From assembly GCF_963681195.1 (NCBI RefSeq), contig NZ_OY808998.1, positions 1,116,001 through 1,180,000 on the forward strand: DNA of 64,000 nt, read 5' to 3'. The position numbers and the translations under genes were made by a program. Positions 20,183 through 29,172 of this stretch are shown here, piece by piece. The notes beneath the pieces are model-generated. The model did no database searches and was not told the origin of the DNA. It saw nothing but the letters and a program-made list of their open reading frames with translations. Positions within the stretch are counted from its first letter, which is position 1, and each line of letters starts with the position of its first letter. Source of the DNA: Vibrio sp. 16 (GTDB lineage: Bacteria; Pseudomonadota; Gammaproteobacteria; Enterobacterales; Vibrionaceae).

Positions 20183-21430
20183 ATGGAACAAGAACAAAGC
20201 CTGTTTCAGTGGGAGCGAGTAAAACGATTTAATCTTCCTGTCTGGACTGTACTCGTGGGCGTTCTTATCGCACGTACAAGCTACTTTATGGCCTGGCCAT
20301 TCTTGATTGTTTTTCTCTATCAAGATTACGGAGCATCGGCGGTGGAAGTGGGGGGAATGCTTGCACTCTCAGCGGTAACGGGATCGCTCACCGGATTATA
20401 CTCTGGCTACCTGTCAGACAAGTTCGGGCGCAAATGGCTCATGGTCGCAGGGTGTTTGATAGCGTTCATCGCCTACACGGGGATTGGCTTAGCGACTCAG
20501 GTTTGGCACTTTTATGCCTTAATCCTATTGGCTGGATTTATGCGCCCGTTGATCGATGGCCCTGCCAAGGCGGTGATCGGCGATGCATTGAGTGATCTTA
20601 AAGATCGGGAACTAGCGCTCAACATTCGCTACTTTTTGTTGAATATTGGCGCTGCGGTCGGTCCACTTATCGGCGTGACACTCGCTTTGGCCCAGCCTCA
20701 GTTTCTATTTATTGTTACTGGTGTCACTCACTTGCTCTACAGCGGGTGGATCTTGTTTGGCATTGAACGCAAAGGCAGTTTTACCAAGCCTGACCTCTCT
20801 TTACTGCCTAACTTTCGTCAAACGGTCAAAGTGATCAGCAGGGATCGCGTCTTTGTATTACTTTTACTTGCCAACGTGCTTTTGATGTTTGTCTACGCTC
20901 AATTGGAATCCTCGGTCCCGCAAGTCATTGTTCGCAGTGGTATTGAAGATGCGGCAAAACTGATTGCGCTCTTGATGATGGTCAATGCGGTGACGATTGT
21001 ATTGTTGCAGTTTCCGGTGCTTAAGGTAATGGAAAAACTGCCACTGTTTACTCGGACACGAATCGGGATGAGTGCCATCGCACTTGGACAGCTGGCGTTC
21101 ATTTTTACCCCGGAGCAATCGGCGATTGGATGGGCTGTTGCCTGTTTTATCGTTAGTTTAGGAGAAGTGATCACTTTCCCGACGCTTAACGTGCAAATCG
21201 ACCGCTTGGCTCCCGCGCATTTACGGGGTTCCTATTTTGGTGCGACAGCTCTGTACTCACTGGGTTTTGCCATTGGACCAGCGTTGGGCGGCGCAATGGT
21301 CGAGTGGTTGGGGGCACAATGGCTATTTGGACTCTGCTTTGTTGTCAGCGTGACCATGATTTGGCTTTACTGGATTGCTCAGCACACTGACGATCAAGTG
21401 GAGCGCGAGGTGGCTGTCTCAAATACTTGA
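20183..21430 (+). CDS. MFS family efflux transporter
   Basis: The protein has 415 residues and about 12 membrane helices. MFS motif A (LSDKFGRKW, about residues 78-86) lies in the loop between helices 2 and 3, as in drug:H+ antiporters of the TetA/MdtG type. It probably exports a toxic compound across the inner membrane by proton exchange. Start ATG 20183 is preceded by AAAGGAG at ideal distance; the upstream GTG at 20177 overlaps that site and is unlikely. The divergent TetR gene is the probable regulator. The substrate cannot be read from the sequence. Confidence 0.85.
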   Translation: MEQEQSLFQWERVKRFNLPVWTVLVGVLIARTSYFMAWPFLIVFLYQDYGASAVEVGGMLALSAVTGSLTGLYSGYLSDKFGRKWLMVAGCLIAFIAYTGIGLATQVWHFYALILLAGFMRPLIDGPAKAVIGDALSDLKDRELALNIRYFLLNIGAAVGPLIGVTLALAQPQFLFIVTGVTHLLYSGWILFGIERKGSFTKPDLSLLPNFRQTVKVISRDRVFVLLLLANVLLMFVYAQLESSVPQVIVRSGIEDAAKLIALLMMVNAVTIVLLQFPVLKVMEKLPLFTRTRIGMSAIALGQLAFIFTPEQSAIGWAVACFIVSLGEVITFPTLNVQIDRLAPAHLRGSYFGATALYSLGFAIGPALGGAMVEWLGAQWLFGLCFVVSVTMIWLYWIAQHTDDQVEREVAVSNT

Positions 21431-21453
21431 TCTCAAGATTGGGGATTTGAAAA

Positions 21454-21480
21454 GGCTAGCGTTTTGCTAGCCTTTGTTTT
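21454..21480 (+). terminator. Rho-independent terminator of the MFS gene
   Basis: GGCTAGC gtttt GCTAGCC is followed by TTTGTTTT. The A-run on the other side lets it also serve the convergent mscS-type gene. Confidence 0.85.
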
Positions 21481-21485
21481 ATTTG

Positions 21486-22577
21486 CTAAACGGGTTCGCC
21501 TTGCATCTCGTTGTTTTGTGCGTCCAACTTAATGGTTTGAGTTGGGTAGGCGATATCCGCGCCATTTTGATGGACGATTGCCAATATCTTCAGTAATACG
21601 TCTTGCTTAACTTTATGAAATCTCACCCAGTTGACGGTTTTAGTAAAGGTGTAGACCATGATGTCCAGTGATGATGGTCCAAAGCCGTTGAAGTTGACGA
21701 TCAACGTCTGTTTAGCGTCGATGTCCGGATGGGTTTTCAGCATCGCCTTTATCTCTTCAACGATGGTTTCAACCTGAGTGCTGTCGTCATATCGGACACC
21801 AATCGTCTCATTGATGCGTCTGTTTTGCATGCGTGAAGGGTTTTCTACCACAATACTGCTGAAGACGGAGTTAGGGACATACAGCGGTCGTTTGTCAAAG
21901 GTGCGGATGATGGTCATGCGCCAGCCAATACGTTCTACGGTACCCTCTATTTGTCTGTCTGGGGAGCGAATCCAGTCGCCGACTTTGAACGGACGATCAA
22001 AGTAAATCATCATTCCGCCAAAGAAGTTAGACAACAAGTCCTTAGCAGCCAGACCGACAATTAAACCACCAACACCACCGAAGGTGAGCAAACCGGAAAG
22101 GCTTAAACCGAAGGCTTGCATGACCGTCATCCCACCAATGACAATGAAGAACAAACGCGAAACCTTGGCTACCGCTTGTACGGTGGTCTCGTCTCGGTTC
22201 GTTTGGTCAAGAACATACTCTTCGATGTTGTTAATTAAGCGTATGGTAATCCAGACGAAGATAGCGATAACGAGCAGGAGCTTGACGGTGCTTAGCCAGT
22301 TGAGCTTATCACCCATATGATCTTGGAGTAGAAAGCCAAGTGAAACGGTCGCTGGCCAACACCAAATCAAAGTGCTGACGGGCGTTTTCAACGCAGCAAG
22401 TGTGAGATCATCCCAGTGAAAGCGGGTTTTTTCCGCTAGGATCTCCAATCGTCCATAAACGATTCTCCAGATAACCCAAGCAAAAAAGCTGGCAATAGTG
22501 ATGAGTATGACGTTGGTATCCCATTGCTCTAACAAGCCGGCTATTGAAGGCGGTAAGTAGGAAAGTAGCTGATCCAT
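21486..22577 (-). CDS. MscS-family mechanosensitive ion channel (YnaI-like)
   Basis: The protein has 363 residues with four to five N-terminal membrane helices. The glycine/alanine-rich pore helix follows (GGVGGLIVGLAAKDLLSNFF, about 167-186), then the MscS beta domain with FKVGDWI. Length and layout resemble E. coli YnaI more than the 286-residue MscS. It would open under membrane tension and release solutes during osmotic downshock. It is convergent with the MFS gene and shares its terminator. The C terminus is polar and variable. Confidence 0.88.
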   Translation of the reverse strand: MDQLLSYLPPSIAGLLEQWDTNVILITIASFFAWVIWRIVYGRLEILAEKTRFHWDDLTLAALKTPVSTLIWCWPATVSLGFLLQDHMGDKLNWLSTVKLLLVIAIFVWITIRLINNIEEYVLDQTNRDETTVQAVAKVSRLFFIVIGGMTVMQAFGLSLSGLLTFGGVGGLIVGLAAKDLLSNFFGGMMIYFDRPFKVGDWIRSPDRQIEGTVERIGWRMTIIRTFDKRPLYVPNSVFSSIVVENPSRMQNRRINETIGVRYDDSTQVETIVEEIKAMLKTHPDIDAKQTLIVNFNGFGPSSLDIMVYTFTKTVNWVRFHKVKQDVLLKILAIVHQNGADIAYPTQTIKLDAQNNEMQGEPV

Positions 22578-22735
22578 ATAAACGATTCTTATTATGGTGG
22601 AGGAGGAGCGATTATAAGCAATCCTCTGTAGTGATACTAGGTCGGGTGATGGAGTGGCGAGTGGTTGTTTCTGTATTGAAACGTCAAGGTGAGGAAACGG
22701 TTGGTTTGAACAATAAGCCGAAATAGAGAGCGATC

Positions 22736-23176
22736 CTATTTGTTACCAAAATGCTCTGACAGTGCAGCGCGTCTTTTGCTTGCGCCACCCCCACCCTCCA
22801 TATCGACAGTGTCTTCATAACCTGCTTTGACGAAGCGTTGACTCGGGATGCTTGGCTGAAGACGACGCAATTGCGGAGAATTAAACGTTCCTGCAATCTG
22901 ATAGATGGTGGTACCACTGCCTGTTTCGATAAAGACTTGCTCTCCATCAAACTCAAAGCTGGTGGCTATAAGGCGATTATTACGGAATACCCCCTGTTCG
23001 TTCAGGGTAAGCGTCTCGGTGCTGTAAGAGGGGGCTCCGACTTCTATCCAAGTACCGTATACGTGTTTGGGGTGAATATAGTCGTTGTAGCTAAAATAGA
23101 GTAGCGATGAAAAGCCAGCCGCCAAAGATAGGAATATGGCAACAAACAACAATTTGATAATTTTGGCTTGGATCAT
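22736..23176 (-). CDS. DUF2850 domain protein
   Basis: The product has 146 residues with one N-terminal membrane helix (about 8-28). A periplasmic beta-rich region contains VYGTWIEVGAPSYSTETLTL and FNSPQLRRLQPSIPSQRF. I assign it to DUF2850, a Vibrio-type family of unknown function, from the characteristic WIEVGxPxY core. An AAAGG element lies before ATG 23176. The C terminus is Gly/Arg-rich and looks disordered. The same-strand mscS-type gene lies 158 bp downstream, so a shared transcript is possible but not shown. Confidence 0.7.
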   Translation of the reverse strand: MIQAKIIKLLFVAIFLSLAAGFSSLLYFSYNDYIHPKHVYGTWIEVGAPSYSTETLTLNEQGVFRNNRLIATSFEFDGEQVFIETGSGTTIYQIAGTFNSPQLRRLQPSIPSQRFVKAGYEDTVDMEGGGGASKRRAALSEHFGNK

Positions 23177-23547
23177 AACAACCTTTGAAGCAATGGATGT
23201 GAACTGCCATTCCTAGTGGAACTCGTCAACCAAAGTCAGCTTGAAAGAAATGAATATTTAAATCAATTACCTGACCAAGAAATTTGATATTTACCCCAAA
23301 TCCATTGAGTGCTCAACGTCGCTAACTCAATGAGAAAACAGAGTAAACTGTCACTGGTTATTGTAAGACTAGCAGTCAACGGTAATGAGATCTTCTTCAA
23401 CAGCATGAAATCTATGTAGGCACGCTTTGATTTAGACACATACGCTGTCGATATTGGTTAGATTTCAGCATTTTAGATTGCTGTGACCGACAATATCGAT
23501 TAAAACGTGACAACAATAAATTGATTAAACAGGTTCATGAGGGACAT
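23177..23547. other. Divergent intergenic region with a hairpin upstream of ppnP
   Basis: This 371-bp region has no gene. Two inverted repeats are visible. CATTGAGT/ACTCAATG lies at 23303-23310 and 23336-23343. TCGATATTG/CAATATCGA lies at 23448-23456 and 23491-23499, with extra GGT/ACC pairing inside. The second ends 48 bp before the ppnP start, so it may form a leader structure or an operator. Confidence 0.4.
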
Positions 23548-23829
23548 ATGATTACAGTAAACAGCTATTTCGATGATGGTGTAAAGTCGTTGGGCTTTAC
23601 GCAGGGCGAAGAGAACTCGAGTGTTGGAGTCATGCTTGCTGGTGAATATACCTTTGGTACCGCGGCGCCAGAAAAAATGACGGTTGTAAAAGGTGAAATG
23701 GCGGTTAAGCGAGATGGTGAAAGCCATTGGAACACTTACAAGGCAGGTGAGTCTTTCGATGTGTCTGGAGACTCTTCATTTGACGTCAAAATACTGGTAA
23801 CGACTGCTTACCTGTGTGAATACCTCTAA
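23548..23829 (+). CDS. ppnP: Pyrimidine/purine nucleoside phosphorylase PpnP
   Basis: The 93-residue single cupin domain matches the E. coli YaiE/PpnP family in length and in FTQGEENSSVGVMLAGEYTF and the ending TTAYLCEYL. The enzyme splits nucleosides with phosphate to give a free base and ribose 1-phosphate, with broad substrate range, in the cytoplasm. ATG 23548 has GAGGG just upstream; an in-frame start 27 bp earlier is less likely. It is monocistronic, with a strong terminator after it. Confidence 0.93.
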   Translation: MITVNSYFDDGVKSLGFTQGEENSSVGVMLAGEYTFGTAAPEKMTVVKGEMAVKRDGESHWNTYKAGESFDVSGDSSFDVKILVTTAYLCEYL

Positions 23830-23850
23830 GCAAATCGCTCTATAAATCAA

Positions 23851-23880
23851 AACGCCGCTAATCAGCGGCGTTTTGTTTTG
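23851..23880 (+). terminator. Rho-independent terminator of ppnP
   Basis: AACGCCGCT aatc AGCGGCGTT forms a 9-bp stem followed by TTGTTTTG. Confidence 0.9.
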
Positions 23881-24024
23881 TCATACTCAGTTAGGGTCAA
23901 AGTGCGCTCGTTTACTCCAAGCGCCGATTCGATTTTGCCGAACTGTCCTTCAGTTATTATCAAAGTTATCAAGATAAACCTAGGCTATACTTCTATTATG
24001 AGAAATTGTAACTAGGAGGTGAAC

Positions 24025-24303
24025 ATGGCTGTTGTCCCCAAGCATAAAGATTCTCACCAACGGTATGACCCGAGCCAAGATTTGACTCAGGACCAGTTGC
24101 ATCGTTTCGGGAAAGTCGCGTCTTCTGCTCAAAAGAGACGAGAAAAGCTATCGACTCGACAATCTGTGTTGGCAGACGCTAAGGACGCTGCATTCAAGCC
24201 AATAATTCAACCTAAGAAGAACAAACCTAATACAGTAAGATATGCCGTTTGGATGATTGTGGTTATGGCAGTCAGCTTATGGTTAATGTATATGTCGGGC
24301 TAA
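24025..24303 (+). CDS. Small tail-anchored membrane protein, unknown function
   Basis: I do not recognise the family. The product has 92 residues: a charged N-terminal 65 residues with many Lys/Arg/Gln, then one C-terminal hydrophobic helix (YAVWMIVVMAVSLWLMYM) and a two-residue tail. That suggests insertion into the inner membrane by the C-terminal anchor with the body in the cytoplasm. ATG 24025 follows a near-perfect TAGGAGGTGA ribosome site, so it should be well translated. Its stop codon overlaps the stop of the convergent cyclase gene by 4 bases. Confidence 0.7.
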   Translation: MAVVPKHKDSHQRYDPSQDLTQDQLHRFGKVASSAQKRREKLSTRQSVLADAKDAAFKPIIQPKKNKPNTVRYAVWMIVVMAVSLWLMYMSG

Positions 24304-25442
24304 ACTCTTTTTTGAGTAATAGGTGTTACATTATCTTGCTTCTTTGGCTGTTCTCCCCGATCTTTTCGATAGTAGTGAAACTTATTCTTACCACTGTGTT
24401 TAGCTGAATACATCGCTTTATCTGCGCAGCGGGTGAGCTCGGCTAAGGTGTCAGCATCTTCAGGAAACAGTGCAACTCCGAGGCTCACGTTTACTTTGCC
24501 GATTTCTTCTTTTCCCTGATAGCAGTCCTCAAATAAGTGCAGGATGCGATTGAGTATGCCTTCAAGATCTGAGCGACTTTTGACACCGTAGAGCAGGAGA
24601 ACAAACTCATCGCCAGCAAATCGAGCGATGGAATAATCATGCTTGTCGGTTTTCCTGTCTTTGTTTCGGATATTATTCTTCAGCCTGCGTGAAAAGTGCT
24701 GCAACACGCGATCACCGACATCGTGCCCATAACAATCATTAATTGCTTTGAAATCATCAATATCTAAAAAAATCATTGCGGTGAGCGTGTTGCTGTGCCT
24801 CTCTTCTTCCAACTTCTCTATAGCCCAGTTCTCGAAGCTCCAGCGATTGGCAAGCCCGGTAAGTTGGTCAAAGTAGGCGAGGTCTTCAATCCCCTCACGG
24901 TACAAAGATTGGATATAAGAAACGGCTTTGTCATAAAAATAGGACGAAGTGTTACAAAGCAAGCAGAGGGCAAACAAGCTGATCACAAACCGATCAGCTG
25001 ACAGTGTTTGCAGAGAGACAGAATCTCCAAGTAACGTAACAGCCGCTACAAGTAGACAGAATGTGCTGCTTAGAGTCACCCCGATTTTAAATTCATTAGC
25101 AAATATGACCGAGGCAAGAATTGGATATAACCAGACAAGCGTTCCTGGTCCGTGTTCACCATAGAGCAATAAGGTGGTGCCTTGAAGAAGCAAGACCCCG
25201 CTCAGGACTATATCGTTAAAGCGTGCTTGTTGATGACGCCCAAACCAAAGGTTGATGAGCAGGACGAAAGCGCACCCAATATCGAAAACAGCAAAGAGCA
25301 ATGAGCCACTAAGAAAGTGTACGGTACTATAGATTAGCAATATCGCGGTGGAGACGACCGAACATATCTGCACCACCTTATACTTTCTCGATGAGCGCAG
25401 GTCTGCCATTTCTTCTAAGTGCCGACCGACAAAATTACCCAT
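24300..25442 (-). CDS. Membrane GGDEF diguanylate cyclase
   Basis: The protein has 380 residues with about six hydrophobic segments in the first 175, then a GGDEF domain with AGDEF at 276-280. Preceding motifs include LTGLANR and DIDDFKAINDCYGHDVGD, so the metal and GTP contacts are intact and cyclic di-GMP synthesis is likely. The RxxD inhibitory site usually found just before the motif is absent, so product inhibition may be weak. An internal ATG at 25409 is an alternative start. The input signal sensed by the membrane part is unknown. Confidence 0.88.
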   Translation of the reverse strand: MGNFVGRHLEEMADLRSSRKYKVVQICSVVSTAILLIYSTVHFLSGSLLFAVFDIGCAFVLLINLWFGRHQQARFNDIVLSGVLLLQGTTLLLYGEHGPGTLVWLYPILASVIFANEFKIGVTLSSTFCLLVAAVTLLGDSVSLQTLSADRFVISLFALCLLCNTSSYFYDKAVSYIQSLYREGIEDLAYFDQLTGLANRWSFENWAIEKLEEERHSNTLTAMIFLDIDDFKAINDCYGHDVGDRVLQHFSRRLKNNIRNKDRKTDKHDYSIARFAGDEFVLLLYGVKSRSDLEGILNRILHLFEDCYQGKEEIGKVNVSLGVALFPEDADTLAELTRCADKAMYSAKHSGKNKFHYYRKDRGEQPKKQDNVTPITQKRV

Positions 25443-25770
25443 TCACCGCAAGTCCTATCTTTGGTATTCCTTGCATAAATTCTAGAAGTAAAATGTGATT
25501 TTGCTTCAGTATTGATAGTTGTCTGATTAACGAATACTCTTAATCAATATGAGCGTAGTTTAGTATTTTTGTTCAAGGGGCTCGGTGGAGGTAAAATTGG
25601 CGCTTAGGTAACACATTGTATATTAGTAGGATTTTTAGCTTGTGCTAATTTGTTGACGTTTATAAGTCGCTGAATTGAAATCGAAAAATACCGCTATTTA
25701 TAACTCTATATAATAAAATGGTCTAACGGTACTCTTCGTTTTGTGCATTCCCTCAACAGTTTAGAGTGCG
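25443..25770. other. AT-rich intergenic region
   Basis: This 328-bp region lies upstream of the cyclase gene and downstream of the DUF3541 gene, both on the minus strand. I see no ORF with a ribosome site, no riboswitch core and no clear terminator. Confidence 0.4.
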
Positions 25771-26832
25771 CTACTTCTTCTCTAAACCGTATGGAAGGCG
25801 AGAAAAAACCCGTGGATGCTGCTCTATTGTCGGGGCTTTGTTAACGTTTTGCCAATCTAGCAGCATGATTGCTAAAACGTTTCTGTGTTCACCGTAAGCC
25901 AAATCAAAATCCCCTGAAACAGATGGAATCATCCCCTTGTCTTTATCAATCGACTTGCGTATTGCGTCGCGTGTCTTTGCCACAACAGGGTCGTCTTCTA
26001 GACCTGCCAGCAAAAAGCTGATGCCCACTTCGGCGATGATATCCTCTTTCGCTCTAAGGAGGATAGTGTCGATATTGGCGCGAAAATAGTCATAAATCCA
26101 TTGGTACTGCTTTTCGCTCACAAGACGTTGGTAATACTGCGAATCGGCGAAGATTATATGCGTCAGACCGTAAAGCTTGTTGCCATACTGCTGTTTGGAC
26201 AATTTTTTGTCTTCGTTGTCTGGATAAGTGGCTTTAAAGGACTCAATAAACGCTTGGGTGACATCTTGCTCGCCCAGTTGCTTTAGCCAAAAGACTTGGT
26301 TTGCGAGCTGAGCTGCCCACGCTCGGATCATTTCTGGATCTGTGGCGTATTTGTTGAAGTTGTAGCGGCGAATCACTTGGCGCAGTTTCGCGTCTTCTTT
26401 GTGCTTTAAGCCATATTCATTGGCTCGCGCCATCGCGCCTAGCAAGTCCACACCTAAGTAGAGGTATTCAGGCATGTGTTTTGTCACGGTGTAGCGACGC
26501 ACGCTGCGTTCGTCTGTCTCGTCTTGATAGCCAGCAATACGCTTCTCTGAGTAGAGCAAGATTTGCTCCGGTGTGTTCACTTCTGCCGCGAAACGATTGA
26601 GCCGACTTGCTACACGCGCCATGTCACTCCAAACCGCAGCTGCGTATTTGTCATCTAGCGTTTGTCGGTACATACGCAGCCCGTAATGTCCTTCTTTGAA
26701 CGCTGGTAAAGTGAACAGTTGGCTTTCGTATGTCTGCTTGATGATGTCTGCTGATTCTTCGTTTAAGTCGGTAGCGTAAACTGTAGGCAGTAGAGCGAGC
26801 CCTAAGCAAAGGGCGAGTATTCGTTGGCGCAT
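25771..26832 (-). CDS. DUF3541 domain protein, probably periplasmic
   Basis: The 353-residue product starts with a cleavable signal peptide (MRQRILALCLGLALLPTVYA) and is otherwise soluble and mainly helical, with no catalytic motif I recognise. I assign DUF3541 from overall resemblance to a Vibrio family of this length; treat the name as provisional. Regular helical spacing such as MPEYLYLGVDLLGAMARANEYG recalls an alpha/alpha-toroid, seen in some polysaccharide-acting proteins, but this is speculation. It stands alone between two cyclase genes. Confidence 0.6.
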   Translation of the reverse strand: MRQRILALCLGLALLPTVYATDLNEESADIIKQTYESQLFTLPAFKEGHYGLRMYRQTLDDKYAAAVWSDMARVASRLNRFAAEVNTPEQILLYSEKRIAGYQDETDERSVRRYTVTKHMPEYLYLGVDLLGAMARANEYGLKHKEDAKLRQVIRRYNFNKYATDPEMIRAWAAQLANQVFWLKQLGEQDVTQAFIESFKATYPDNEDKKLSKQQYGNKLYGLTHIIFADSQYYQRLVSEKQYQWIYDYFRANIDTILLRAKEDIIAEVGISFLLAGLEDDPVVAKTRDAIRKSIDKDKGMIPSVSGDFDLAYGEHRNVLAIMLLDWQNVNKAPTIEQHPRVFSRLPYGLEKK

Positions 26833-27114
26833 AAAAATACCATTACCTATCGAAGCCTATCTTGTTGGGTAGGCGAACCATTCCTTGGTGGGGAAGTGAT
26901 TGAGTTTGAATTGGTGATACAATATCAATTATTGCTTTGCTGGATGTAAAGGGCTTGTCAGATAGCTGCAAAATATTGACTGAATATGAGATGAAAAAAT
27001 ATCCAAATCAATGCGCCTTTTTGTATAATTGATAGAAATGACAAAAAATACAGCACCGAAGAAGTGCTAGAAAAATCAACTAGGCTTTTAGCGCTTTTTA
27101 GTTTTGGGGAAGAA

Positions 27115-28500
27115 ATGCAGGATCGCATAAACAGGCGTTGGTCTGTCTACATATTTATTCTCTTGATCAGTAGCTTCGCAATTGGATTGGTCGAAGTCAT
27201 GGATCGTAGTCAGAAAAATTTTTTGCGAGATAGCTTGCTGGGGCGAGCTAAAGAAGAACTCTCGATTATTCGTTCTGAACTGGAAGCGGCGATTGTTTCA
27301 GATATTTTTGCTGCAAACAGTATATCTGTGTTGCTTGCTGCTAACCCTGAATTTGAATTTAATGGCTGGGGGCTTATCGCCTCAAGTATCATGCGCAAAA
27401 GTAGCCATATCAAAATCATCGGCCTTGCGCCTAACGATGTCATCAAATACATCTACCCCATTCAAGGCAATGAGGCTGCTTTGGGCTTAGACTATAAGAC
27501 CGTTCCAAGCCAGTGGCGCACTGTTCGCAAAGCCAATGAAATCCAAGACATTTTCATAGCTGGTCCCGTCAATTTAGTTCAAGGCGGCAAAGGTTTGATT
27601 GCCCGTGTTCCCATATATGAAGATCCGCCTTATAACAGCCGCTATTGGGGCGTGTGCAGTGTCGTGCTCGATTTAAACTCTCTGTTTCACGATGTGGGCA
27701 TCGAAAAGTTTGAGCACAAATACAATATTGCGATGCGTGGGCTAGACAGCACTGGTGCGGACGGAGAGCACTTTTACGGTGATCCCAACGTATTTGACAA
27801 AGCTTTTGCCAAAGAAAACGTCTATTTTCCTTATGGTAGCTGGCATATTGCCGCAAGCACAAAGGAAGACCTTTTAAGCAAGAGCGAATGGTATCGTGTC
27901 CATGCGGTCAGGCTTATAGGCTATCCGCTGTTAGTGCTACTGGCGCTGGCATTTGTGTTGGTTTATCGGTTGTATTCTGTTGCCAAAAAACGCTCCCTTC
28001 AAGATGCTCTTACTCGTTTGCCAAACCGACGTTATTTTTTGTACACCATAGAAAATCAGTTCGATGCTGCTAAAAAACGCGGGGCTGAAGAAGGCTTTGC
28101 CATTCTAAACATCGATCTTGATAAATTTAAGGCAATCAATGACAGTTACGGTCATGTTGCTGGCGATAAAGTACTCATTGCAACGGCAGAAAGAATCAAG
28201 GGAGTGCTGCGATCCTCGGATGTTGTTGCCCGCATTGGCGGAGACGAGTTTTTAGTGCTGTTGCCACGAGTGACCAAGTCTGAAGACATTGACCACATTA
28301 ACCTCGAGCTTCAGCGAGCAATTTGTCACAGTCCAGTGATTTACGATCAGCAACTCATCAATATTCACGTCAGTGTTGGTTACGCATTGTACCATCCGGA
28401 TTTTACGACCATAGAAGATATGCTTAAGCTGGCGGACGAGAGAATGTATTTAGAGAAGCGGCGTCAGTCACAAAGAAATGATGTTAACTCATTGAGCTAG
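27115..28500 (+). CDS. Membrane CHASE-type sensor / GGDEF diguanylate cyclase
   Basis: The protein has 461 residues. A first membrane helix at about 10-30 and a second at about 262-285 flank a ~230-residue periplasmic domain. Its features (LAANPEF, SSIMRKSSHIKIIGLAP, YWGVCSVVLDLNSLF) resemble the CHASE ligand-binding family. The GGDEF domain has GGDEF at 375-379 and RSSD five residues before, a complete product-inhibition site. Cyclic di-GMP synthesis with feedback control is expected. I prefer ATG 27115, preceded by GGGGAAG, over the GTG at 27064. It is a single gene. Confidence 0.87.
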   Translation: MQDRINRRWSVYIFILLISSFAIGLVEVMDRSQKNFLRDSLLGRAKEELSIIRSELEAAIVSDIFAANSISVLLAANPEFEFNGWGLIASSIMRKSSHIKIIGLAPNDVIKYIYPIQGNEAALGLDYKTVPSQWRTVRKANEIQDIFIAGPVNLVQGGKGLIARVPIYEDPPYNSRYWGVCSVVLDLNSLFHDVGIEKFEHKYNIAMRGLDSTGADGEHFYGDPNVFDKAFAKENVYFPYGSWHIAASTKEDLLSKSEWYRVHAVRLIGYPLLVLLALAFVLVYRLYSVAKKRSLQDALTRLPNRRYFLYTIENQFDAAKKRGAEEGFAILNIDLDKFKAINDSYGHVAGDKVLIATAERIKGVLRSSDVVARIGGDEFLVLLPRVTKSEDIDHINLELQRAICHSPVIYDQQLINIHVSVGYALYHPDFTTIEDMLKLADERMYLEKRRQSQRNDVNSLS

Positions 28501-28559
28501 TGGGCAAATACTCTCAAACCATGCTATAGACAATATAAAGAGTCGGTTGTGAGGTCAGT

Positions 28560-28994
28560 ATGCGCAGTTTAGCTCAGTGGTTAGCGGATTACGGCGAGAG
28601 CCATCAGCATCCAATCAATCAGAAAATTCATCAAGTCGCGGTACCCGGTATTTTTCTTTCGGTTGTCGGTTTGGTTTGGTCTATTCCGTCGATTAACTTG
28701 CTTGGCACAACCGTTAACTGGGTCTGGGTTGCCGCGATGCCGATCTGGGTATTCTACTTTCGGCTTTCGTTGAGTGTCTTTCTTATGATGCTCGGATTCA
28801 CGTTAGCCTGCATCTCATTGATTTGGTCCCTCGACTTGATGCAGCTTCCCGTCTTCCTTATCTCTTTGACCGGCTTTGCGAGTTTGTGGTTACTGCAGTT
28901 TATTGGCCACAAAATAGAAGGGAAAAGACCTTCATTTCTTGACGATCTGGTTTACCTATTGATTGGTCCTATTTGGGTATTTAGGAAGAAGTAA
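28560..28994 (+). CDS. DUF962 / Mpo1-like membrane protein
   Basis: The product has 144 residues and four hydrophobic segments. The family hallmarks are visible: HPINQKIHQVAVP near the start and FIGHKIEGKRPSFLDDLVYLLIGPIW near the end. The histidines belong to the iron site of Mpo1, the yeast dioxygenase that removes one carbon from 2-hydroxy fatty acids. Bacterial members have no settled role, so the enzyme activity is inferred. Start ATG 28560 follows GAGG. It lies 59 bp after the cyclase gene, possibly on the same transcript. Confidence 0.8.
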   Translation: MRSLAQWLADYGESHQHPINQKIHQVAVPGIFLSVVGLVWSIPSINLLGTTVNWVWVAAMPIWVFYFRLSLSVFLMMLGFTLACISLIWSLDLMQLPVFLISLTGFASLWLLQFIGHKIEGKRPSFLDDLVYLLIGPIWVFRKK

Positions 28995-29015
28995 CGCAAG
29001 TAGTCAACCAGGATT

Positions 29016-29028
29016 TTGCATTTTGCAA
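29016..29028 (+). promoter_or_regulatory. LuxO binding site 1 (upstream of qrr)
   Basis: TTGCATTTTGCAA matches the LuxO consensus TTGCAWWWTGCAA exactly. It lies about 120 bp upstream of the sigma-54 -24 element. Confidence 0.8.
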
Positions 29029-29040
29029 AGATTGTGATTT

Positions 29041-29053
29041 TTGCATTATGCGA
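29041..29053 (+). promoter_or_regulatory. LuxO binding site 2 (upstream of qrr)
   Basis: TTGCATTATGCGA matches TTGCAWWWTGCAA with one mismatch. It starts 25 bp after site 1, the paired layout seen at Vibrio qrr promoters. Confidence 0.75.
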
Positions 29054-29145
29054 AACTTATCATTTCGAGATTGCTTTATGAGCCTTGTTTTTAAGAAACA
29101 GTTTATTAAGTGAACAAAATCAACGATTTTTATTGATAGAAAAAG

Positions 29146-29163
29146 TTGGCACGTATCATGCTT
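29146..29163 (+). promoter_or_regulatory. Sigma-54 promoter of qrr
   Basis: TTGGCACGTATCATGCTT has the GG (29148-29149) and GC (29160-29161) dinucleotides exactly 10 bp apart. This is the -24/-12 pattern of RpoN promoters. Transcription should start about 12 bp further on, at the 5' end of the Qrr sequence. Confidence 0.88.
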
Positions 29164-29172
29164 TAGTTGTAA

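Noticed and set aside
25443..27114. Cyclic-di-GMP riboswitch upstream of the cyclase genes
   Set aside because: I could not find the conserved GEMM core or a terminator/antiterminator pair. The region is AT-rich without matching stems.
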